This document shows positions 1-5,452 of a DNA stretch of 14,101 nt, piece after piece. The notes beneath the pieces are model-generated. The model had not been told where the DNA came from. It saw only the letters and a program-made list of their open reading frames with translations, and made no database searches. The stretch's first letter is position 1. Every line of letters starts with the position of its first letter. The stretch lies in NCBI GenBank assembly GCA_964455095.1, contig CAYVUV010000098.1, positions 1 through 14,101 on the forward strand. Reading direction: 5' to 3'. This stretch comes from CAYVUV01 sp964455095 (GTDB taxonomy: Bacteria; Desulfobacterota; Binatia; HRBIN30; CADEER01). The translations under genes were made by a program, and so were the position numbers.

Positions 1-654
1 TCCGTCCGCTCTCGCCGCAACCGCCGGTTTGCCCTGTTCGTTCCCTGTGTAGCTATTGACCTGCAACTCCGTGCCCACCGCCAGCCCAGCGCTGTTGTAG
101 CGCTGTCCGAAGACCCCGGAGCTGAAGCTGCTACCGTCGTCCTGGCCGGAACTAGACCACGCCACCACGAAGGCCCCATCAGCACCGGCTGCGACCGCCG
201 CTTCGGCTTGGACGCTCGTCGTGTAGCTGTTGACCTGGAACTCGATGCCTAGCGGTTGCCCTATGCTGTTGTAGCGCTTCCCGAACACGCCGCCGAATTC
301 ACCGTCCTGGCCTGAACTCGTCCACGCGACGACGAAGGCCCCGTCCGATCCAGCCGCTACCGCCGGACGGGCCTGATGGCTCGACGTATAGCTATTGACC
401 TGGAACTCCGCGCCCACCGCCAGCCCGGCGCTGTTGTAGCGCTGTCCGAAGACCCCGGAGCCGCTACCGTCCTGGCCGTAACTAGACCACACCACCACAA
501 AGTCCCCAGCCGCCCCCGCCGCCACCGACGGAAGTTGCTGGTCACCGGGCGTGTAACTGTTGACTTGAAACTCCGCGCCCACCGGCCCGATCGCCGCGCT
601 GGCGCCGAGCGGCAACAAGAGGATCACGGCTGGTATCGCGCTTCGTATCCTCAT
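1..654 (-). CDS. Exported beta-propeller repeat protein, paralog A (3' end outside window)
   Basis: The reading frame is open from the ATG at 654 to the window edge, giving 218 codons; the rest of the gene lies beyond position 1. It starts with a Sec signal peptide (MRIRSAIPAVILLLPLGASA, likely cut after residue 20). Three complete ~53-residue repeats follow, plus the start of a fourth, each with EFQVNSYT (ELQVN in the last), a PAVAAG-type strand, FVVAW/FVVVW, QDG and GVFGQRYN motifs. Repeat 3 carries a short insertion (DDGSSFSSG where other repeats have about DGSGSG). The start is supported by GGAGG eight nt upstream and by the match to the MRIRS/MRLRS starts of the neighbouring paralogs. 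By analogy with these, the missing part should hold the remaining repeats, a Thr-Pro stalk and a C-terminal anchor. Function is unknown; a surface-displayed propeller is my inference. Confidence 0.85.
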   Translation of the reverse strand, partial: MRIRSAIPAVILLLPLGASAAIGPVGAEFQVNSYTPGDQQLPSVAAGAAGDFVVVWSSYGQDGSGSGVFGQRYNSAGLAVGAEFQVNSYTSSHQARPAVAAGSDGAFVVAWTSSGQDGEFGGVFGKRYNSIGQPLGIEFQVNSYTTSVQAEAAVAAGADGAFVVAWSSSGQDDGSSFSSGVFGQRYNSAGLAVGTELQVNSYTGNEQGKPAVAARADG

Positions 655-676
655 GTACCTGCCCTCCAACGTGCGC

Positions 677-694
677 CGGACCGGCATGATCCGC
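677..694 (-). promoter_or_regulatory. Conserved leader hairpin box, paralog A
   Basis: The minus strand reads GCGGATCATGCCGGTCCG. CGGATC and GGTCCG can pair as RNA (six pairs, one a U-G wobble) around a 5-nt loop. The same box stands at the same place in front of paralogs C and D. It lies 23 nt before the start codon, so it should be in the 5' leader, where it could be a protein site, a stabilising hairpin or part of a regulatory leader. Confidence 0.55.
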
Positions 695-712
695 GCGACC
701 GTGACGAGCGGA

Positions 713-741
713 GGGTGCCCCGTTTCTTTCCGACCTGTCAA
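713..741 (-). promoter_or_regulatory. Weak candidate promoter for paralog A
   Basis: TTGACA occurs on the minus strand at 741-736, 82 nt before the ATG, the same distance class as the TTGAC boxes of the other paralogs. The hexamer 17 nt downstream (GCACCC) does not resemble a -10 box. A second TTGACA lies at 758-753, again without a good -10. The assignment rests on position and on the comparison with the other three genes, not on a good match of its own. Confidence 0.25.
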
Positions 742-900
742 GGACGGCTAGCTGTCAATTGTCTCGACGCGTTGGTCTCCGGCGAGGGAAGGCCTGGGTT
801 TTCCCCGAAGCCTGAGGCCCGAGGTCTGATGCCCAGGCGAAAACTTCACGGGCTCTGAGGCTGAGGAAGACTTGAAAGGAGGGCGAGGCGCTCCCGGGGA

Positions 901-2967
901 TCACTCGTCCTGGCGCATGCGGCCCATAGCCAGCAGGCCGACGAGGCCGAGGATGCCGATGCTGACTGCGACCATCGCCGAAGACAGCAAGGGCGCCGCG
1001 GCGGGACCGGTGATGAGCACGGGTGCGCCCGCGAGCGGTGGGATGTCGCAGACATCGACGGCGTAGATCACGTCGCCGGTCACCAGCGGACGGGTCAGCA
1101 TGATGGTGAAGTTGCCGCCCGCATCCGTGCCGCCCTGGCCGAGGAGCTCATCGTCGGGCGGCGGCACGTCGATCACGTTGTTGGGTCCGACCTCGTAGAT
1201 TTGAATGCAGGTCGGGCCGCGATTCGGTCGCGCGGAGCCGGTGACGGTGTCGTCACCAGGAGCGAGGCCGGCGTCGAGGACCGGCTCGGCATGCGTCGGC
1301 GTCATCGTCGGCGTTGCGGTCGGCGTCGAGGTCTCGGTCGCCGTCGGCGTCTGGGTTGGGGTCTCGGTCGGCGTGCCCGTCGGTGTCGCGGTGGGAGTAT
1401 CGGTCGGGGTGTCGGTCGGAGTCGGAGTCGGCGTGTCGGTTGGCGTGTCGGTCGGGGTAGCCGTTGGTGTGTCGGTCGGGGTTTCGGTTGGCGTGGCCGT
1501 CGGGGTCTCGGTCGGCGTCTCCGTCGGCGTGTCCGTCGGGGTCGCGGTCGGCGTGGCAGTCGGGGTCTCGGTCGGTGTGTGCGTCGGCGTGGCGGTTGGC
1601 GTTTCGGTGGGGGTATCGGTCACGGTCGCCGTCGGCGTCTCCGTCGGCGTTTCCGTGGGGGTATCGGTCGCGGTCGCGGTCGGTGTCTCCGTCGGCGTCT
1701 CGGTTGGTGTGTCCGTCGGCGTCGCCGTCGGCGTGTCAGTCGCGGTGGGCAGAGCTGCAAACCTTTGCCCGAAGACACCGGCGCTGGCGCCGTCCTGCGA
1801 GAAGCTCTGCCATGCCACCACGAAGTTGCCACCGGGTCCTGCCGCCACGGCCGGATTCTGCTGTGCATCCGTCGTGTAGCTGTTGACGCGAAACTCCGCG
1901 CCGAGCGCCTGGCCGGCGGTGCCGAAGCGCTGTCCGAACACGCCGAAGTTGCTGCCGTCTTGAAGGAGGCTGTTCCATGTCACGACGAGCGTACCGTCCG
2001 CCGTCACGGTCACTGCCGGGGCGCTTTGGTCGTTCGCCGTGAAGTTGTTGACCAGGAACTCGCTGCCCGTCCTCTGGCCGGTGCTGTCATAGCGCTGCAC
2101 GAACACACCGCGTGCGAAGGCATCCTGGTCGTAGCTCTCCCACGCCACCGCGAAGCTGCCGTCCGCCGCCTTCGCCACCGCCGGGTATTGCTGAATGCCG
2201 GAGGTGTATGAGTTGACCTGAAACTCCGTGCCGATCGTCTGCCCGGCGCTGTCGTAGCGCAAGCCGAACACGCCGGCGTAGTCGCCGTCCTGGCTCGCGC
2301 TCTGCCACGCCACGACGAAGTTGCCGTCCGACCCCGCGGCGATGGCCGGGAACCTCTGGGCGCCCGGCGTGAAGCGGTTCACCTGAAACTCCGCGCCGAC
2401 GGCCTGCCCAGCGCTGTCGTGGCGTTGGCCGAACACGCCGAAACCGTCGCCGTCCTGGCTGTCGCTCTCCCACACCACGATGAAGGCTCCATCGGCTGCG
2501 GCGCTCACCGCCGGGTTGCGCTGGAGCCCCACGGTGAAGGAGTTGACCAGGAACTCCGTGCCGGCCGATTGCCCGGCGCTGTCGTAGCGCTGGCCGAACA
2601 CGTCGACGTTGCTCATGTAGGTGTATCTGATCCACACCACTACGAAGGCCGCGTCCGCCCCCGCGGCGACCGCCGCCTGGTTCTGGTCGAACATCGTGTA
2701 GGTGTTGACCTGGAACTCAGTCCCCGCGCTCTGCCCGGCGCTGTCGTAGCGCTGCCCGAAGACGCCGGCGTAGCTGCCGTCCTGGTCGCCGCCGCTGTTC
2801 CAGACGACCACGAAGGCGCCGCTGGCGCCGGACGCCATGGCCGGCACTTCTTGAAAGCTCGGCGTATAGGTGTTGACCTGGAACTCGCTGCCGACCTGCG
2901 CCAGCACCGCGTTGGGGCCCAGGGGCAACAGAAGGAACACGGCTAGTATCGCGCTTCGGATCCTCAT
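901..2967 (-). CDS. Exported seven-repeat beta-propeller protein with Thr-Pro stalk and C-terminal anchor, paralog B
   Basis: The protein has 688 residues. Residues 1-23 form a Sec signal peptide (AVLA before Q24). Seven ~53-residue repeats fill about 25-403, each built from EFxVN, PAV/PAI, FVVAW, QDG and GVFGQRYD. The first repeat starts with VGSEFQVN and the seventh stops after GVFGQRFA, so the N-terminal strand would close the last blade of a seven-bladed ring. Repeat 2 has lost the QDG loop (RYTYMSNVD). A TPTx stalk covers ~407-558. An Ig-like domain follows with two cysteines near 587 and 640 that could pair, then a membrane helix ~664-682 ending RMRQDE. The ATG at 2967 is chosen over longer in-frame starts because GGAGG lies eight nt upstream, the signal peptide begins there, and paralogs agree. 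Binding partner and function are not recognisable. A 7-bp dyad (GCCTGGG/CCCAGGC, 792-798 and 832-838) downstream is a poor terminator candidate. Confidence 0.88.
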   Translation of the reverse strand: MRIRSAILAVFLLLPLGPNAVLAQVGSEFQVNTYTPSFQEVPAMASGASGAFVVVWNSGGDQDGSYAGVFGQRYDSAGQSAGTEFQVNTYTMFDQNQAAVAAGADAAFVVVWIRYTYMSNVDVFGQRYDSAGQSAGTEFLVNSFTVGLQRNPAVSAAADGAFIVVWESDSQDGDGFGVFGQRHDSAGQAVGAEFQVNRFTPGAQRFPAIAAGSDGNFVVAWQSASQDGDYAGVFGLRYDSAGQTIGTEFQVNSYTSGIQQYPAVAKAADGSFAVAWESYDQDAFARGVFVQRYDSTGQRTGSEFLVNNFTANDQSAPAVTVTADGTLVVTWNSLLQDGSNFGVFGQRFGTAGQALGAEFRVNSYTTDAQQNPAVAAGPGGNFVVAWQSFSQDGASAGVFGQRFAALPTATDTPTATPTDTPTETPTETPTATATDTPTETPTETPTATVTDTPTETPTATPTHTPTETPTATPTATPTDTPTETPTETPTATPTETPTDTPTATPTDTPTDTPTPTPTDTPTDTPTATPTGTPTETPTQTPTATETSTPTATPTMTPTHAEPVLDAGLAPGDDTVTGSARPNRGPTCIQIYEVGPNNVIDVPPPDDELLGQGGTDAGGNFTIMLTRPLVTGDVIYAVDVCDIPPLAGAPVLITGPAAAPLLSSAMVAVSIGILGLVGLLAMGRMRQDE
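1294..1749 (-). repeat. Thr-Pro stalk-coding 12-bp minisatellite, paralog B
   Basis: About 38 tandem copies of a degenerate 12-bp unit (plus-strand form GTCGGCGTNNCN) encode TPTx on the minus strand. The variable residue is mostly Glu, Asp or Ala, so the ~152-residue stalk is acidic almost throughout; it ends TATPTMTPTHA before the Ig-like domain. Unit length is a multiple of three, so gain or loss of units would change length without shifting the frame. The stalk is probably extended and may be O-glycosylated, as is usual for Thr-Pro linkers; that is inference. Confidence 0.9.
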
Positions 2968-2990
2968 GTGCCTTCCCTCCGATGTCGGAG

Positions 2991-3012
2991 CGGACCGACA
3001 TGCATGAACCTG
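2991..3012 (-). promoter_or_regulatory. Degenerate leader box, paralog B
   Basis: The minus strand has TTCATGCATGTCGGTCCG at the place of the leader box. The CGGTCCG half is kept, but the GCGGATC half is replaced by AGGTTCATGCATG. The hairpin seen in A, C and D is therefore not formed the same way here, although a CGGAC further upstream (minus strand, about 3020-3015) could pair with GTCCG as an alternative. Confidence 0.35.
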
Positions 3013-3019
3013 ACGTCCG

Positions 3020-3048
3020 GATAGTGCCTGCTCTGTCGCAGCCGTCAA
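3020..3048 (-). promoter_or_regulatory. Candidate sigma70-type promoter for paralog B
   Basis: TTGACG at 3048-3043, a 17-nt spacer and ACTATC at 3025-3020, all on the minus strand. The -35 box lies 76 nt before the ATG at 2967. Paralog C has the near-identical layout TTGACT-N17-AGTATC. The -10 match is modest, so the case rests on conservation between paralogs. Confidence 0.42.
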
Positions 3049-3086
3049 GGAGGGTGGCGCGAGATTTGATTCGCCGCGTGAGCTGA

Positions 3087-5228
3087 TCAGTCGTCCTCTC
3101 TCATACGCCCCATGGCCAGCAGCCCGACGAGGCCGAGGATACCGATGCCAACCGCGATCATGGCGGGCGACAGCAACGGCGCCGCGGCGGGATCGAAGAT
3201 GAGGAACAGGGCGCCGACCAGCGGCGGGTCGTCGCACACGTCGACGGCGTAGATCACGTCACCGCCCACCAGCGGGCGGTTCAACATAATCGAGAAATTG
3301 CCGCCGGCATCGGTGCCGCCCTGGCCGAGGAATTCGTCGTCGGGTGGCGGCACGTCGATGACGTTGTTGGCGCCGATCTCGTAGATCTGGATGCAGGTCG
3401 GGCCGCGGTTCGGTCGCGCCGAGCCGGAGACCGTGTCGTCGCCGGGCGCGAAGCCCGCGCTGATCACCGGCGCCGCTGGCGTCGGAGTTGGCGTCATCGT
3501 CGGCGTGTTGGTCGACGTCCGAGTCGGGGTGACGGTCGGCGTCATCGTCGGCGTCGCGGTCGGTGTGGACGTCGGCGTCATCGTCGGCGTGGCGGTCGGG
3601 GTCGACGTCGGAGTCGAGGTCGGCGTGTTGGTAGGCGTCCGCGTCGGCGTGGACGTCGGGGTGTCGGTCGGCGTTTGCGTCGGCGTGGCGGTCGGCGTCG
3701 ACGTCGGCGTGTTGGTCGGGGTCGACGTCGGGGTGTCGGTCGGCGTCTTGGTTGGCGTATCCGTCGGCGTTGCGGTTGGCGTCGCAGTGGGGGTGTTGGT
3801 CGGCGTCGCCGTCGGGGTGTTGGTCGGTGTGCGAGTTGGGGTGTCGGTTGGTGTGTCGGTAGGCGTTGCGGTCGGCGTGTCGGTTGGCGTCGCCGTCGGC
3901 GTGTCGGTCGGGGTCTCGGTCGGGGTCTCCGTCGGGGTCGCCGTCGGGGTCTCCGTCGGGGTCTCGGTCGGCGTCTCGGTCGGCGTGTTGGTGGGCGTGT
4001 TGGTGGGAGTGTCGGGGGCAAAGAGCTGCCCGAAGACGCCGAAGTCGGCGCCGTCCTGGGCGTTGCTCTCCCACACCACCGCGAAGCCTCCGTCCGCCCC
4101 CGGCGCTACCGACGCGGAGCGCTGGTTGCTCGGCGTATAACTATTGACCTGAAACTCCGTGCCCGCGGCCTGCCCGGCGCTGTCGAAGTGTTGTGCGAAG
4201 ACGCCAGCGGGGGAACCGTCCTGCGAATAGCTCGTCCACGCCACCACGAAGACACCGCTCGCTGCAATTCCAACCGCCGAGGAGGTCTGCGCGCCCAGTG
4301 TGTAGCTGTTGACCTGGAACTGCGTGCCCAACACCTGGCCGGCGCTGTCGTAGCGCTGGCCGAAGAGGCCGTTGTACTGGCCGTCCTGTCCGTAACTCGA
4401 CCACGCCACCACAAAAGCCCCGTTCGCCACCGCGGACACCGCCGGGAGGGACTGCTCTTGTATCGTGTGGACATTGATCTGGAACTCGGCGCCTAAGGGC
4501 TGGCCCGCGCTGTCGTAACGCTGGCCGAAGACGCCGCTGCCGGCGCCGTCCTGGCCGTTGCTGGCCCATGCCACCACGAAGTCACCGTTAGAAGCCGCTG
4601 CGACAGCCGGGGTCGTCTGTGCACTCGACGTGTAGGTGTTGACCTGAAACTCGCCGCCCGCCGCCAGACCTGCGCTGTCGTAGCGCTGACCGAAAACGCC
4701 GTAGTTGCTGCCATCCTGACCCTGACTCTGCCAGACCACGACGAACGCCCCGTCCGATCCCGCCGCCACCGCCGGGAGGCTCTGGTAGGCGATCGTGTGG
4801 CTATTGACCAGAAACTCCGTGCCCAGCGCCTGCGCGGCATTGTCGTAGCGCTGTCCGAAGATGCCAGTGTTGCCGCCGTCCTGGAGGTTGCTGCGCCACA
4901 CCACCACGAACGCCCCCAGGGGTGTTGTCGCGATCGCGGGCTGGTCCTGGTTCGTCGATGTGAACGTGTTGACCTGAAACGCGTTGCCCAGCGCCAGCCC
5001 GGCGCTGTCGTAGCGCCGGGCGAATACGCCGTCGTTCGAGCCGTCCTCGCCGAAGGTGCTCCACGTGACCACGAAGGATCCGTCCGCGGCCGACGCTATC
5101 GCCGGGTATTCCTGGGCGTTGAGGGTGAAGGCGTTGACCTGAAACTCGCTGCCGATCGGTACGAGCTGGGCGAAGGCACTGAACGGCGACAGCAGGAACA
5201 CGGCCGCGAGGGCGCTTCGTAGTCTCAT
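3087..5228 (-). CDS. Exported seven-repeat beta-propeller protein with Thr-Pro stalk and C-terminal anchor, paralog C
   Basis: The protein has 713 residues. A Sec signal peptide ends FSAFA before Q22. Seven repeats fill about 25-405, with the motifs described by EFQVN, FVVAW, QDG and GVFGQRYDSAGQ; the head starts IGSEFQVN and ends GVFGQLFAP, again leaving the last blade to be closed by the N-terminal strand. The TPTx stalk covers ~407-583. The Ig-like domain has cysteines near 612 and 665, and the C-terminal segment reads APLLSPAMIAVGIGILGLVG and ends MGRMREDD. The ATG at 5228 has GGAAGG upstream and aligns with the MRIRS starts of A and B; the longer in-frame extension has no similarity to the paralogs. 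The head differs from B in many positions, while the Ig-like domain and anchor are almost identical. No catalytic motif is visible. Role unknown; surface display is inferred. Confidence 0.88.
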   Translation of the reverse strand: MRLRSALAAVFLLSPFSAFAQLVPIGSEFQVNAFTLNAQEYPAIASAADGSFVVTWSTFGEDGSNDGVFARRYDSAGLALGNAFQVNTFTSTNQDQPAIATTPLGAFVVVWRSNLQDGGNTGIFGQRYDNAAQALGTEFLVNSHTIAYQSLPAVAAGSDGAFVVVWQSQGQDGSNYGVFGQRYDSAGLAAGGEFQVNTYTSSAQTTPAVAAASNGDFVVAWASNGQDGAGSGVFGQRYDSAGQPLGAEFQINVHTIQEQSLPAVSAVANGAFVVAWSSYGQDGQYNGLFGQRYDSAGQVLGTQFQVNSYTLGAQTSSAVGIAASGVFVVAWTSYSQDGSPAGVFAQHFDSAGQAAGTEFQVNSYTPSNQRSASVAPGADGGFAVVWESNAQDGADFGVFGQLFAPDTPTNTPTNTPTETPTETPTETPTATPTETPTETPTDTPTATPTDTPTATPTDTPTDTPTRTPTNTPTATPTNTPTATPTATPTDTPTKTPTDTPTSTPTNTPTSTPTATPTQTPTDTPTSTPTRTPTNTPTSTPTSTPTATPTMTPTSTPTATPTMTPTVTPTRTSTNTPTMTPTPTPAAPVISAGFAPGDDTVSGSARPNRGPTCIQIYEIGANNVIDVPPPDDEFLGQGGTDAGGNFSIMLNRPLVGGDVIYAVDVCDDPPLVGALFLIFDPAAAPLLSPAMIAVGIGILGLVGLLAMGRMREDD
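3478..4010 (-). repeat. Thr-Pro stalk-coding 12-bp minisatellite, paralog C
   Basis: About 44 TPTx units (~177 residues). The variable residue changes along the stalk: the propeller-proximal third is rich in Glu and Asp (TPTETPTETPTETP), while the membrane-proximal two thirds carry Asn, Ser, Met, Val, Arg and Lys with few acids (for example TPTSTPTATPTMTP). The near-identical 12-bp units make this stretch prone to slippage and to assembly collapse. Confidence 0.9.
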
Positions 5229-5250
5229 GTGCCTGCCTTCCGATGCGCGA

Positions 5251-5268
5251 CGGACCGAGATGATCCGC
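5251..5268 (-). promoter_or_regulatory. Conserved leader hairpin box, paralog C
   Basis: Minus strand GCGGATCATCTCGGTCCG, with CGGATC and GGTCCG able to pair around ATCTC. If the upstream promoter candidate is right, the box would sit about 10-27 nt downstream of the transcription start. It matches the boxes of A and D at all 14 fixed positions. Confidence 0.55.
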
Positions 5269-5283
5269 TCGAGATGACGCCTG

Positions 5284-5312
5284 GATACTCCGCCAAGCGC
5301 GCGAACAGTCAA
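5284..5312 (-). promoter_or_regulatory. Candidate sigma70-type promoter for paralog C
   Basis: TTGACT at 5312-5307, 17-nt spacer, AGTATC at 5289-5284 on the minus strand, 79 nt from -35 box to ATG. The spacing and both hexamers agree with paralog B, although surrounding sequence differs. Confidence 0.45.
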
Positions 5313-5411
5313 TGAGGGTCGGCCATCATTTCTTTCCTTTCTTGCGCTCGTTGCGCGAGCGACTGCGGCGCGGCGCAGCGCCGAGGGCCCGTCAGGCGGC
5401 GAGGTCACGAT

Positions 5412-5433
5412 CTGGCGGAGCGGTCACCGCCAG
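5412..5433 (-). terminator. Hairpin 19 nt after the stop of paralog D, possible terminator
   Basis: CTGGCGG (5412-5418) and CCGCCAG (5427-5433) form a perfect 7-bp stem with an 8-nt loop just downstream of the stop codon of paralog D. No T-run follows on the minus strand, so it is not a textbook intrinsic terminator. A further dyad (CGCTCG-N5-CGAGCG, about 5346-5362) lies further on in the same intergenic stretch. Confidence 0.3.
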
Positions 5434-5452
5434 CGTCGCGAGTGTCAGGCGA

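Noticed and set aside
1201..2211. Long plus-strand ORFs opposite paralog B, including one encoding repeated VGVSVGV
   Set aside because: They are antisense shadows of the TPTx minisatellite and the repeat head, created by GC-rich codons without stops; no start signals or recognisable domains.
3391..4140. Plus-strand ORF of VGV repeats opposite paralog C (and similar at 5757-6152)
   Set aside because: Same mirror effect of the 12-bp repeat; the minus-strand frame has signal peptide, stalk and anchor.
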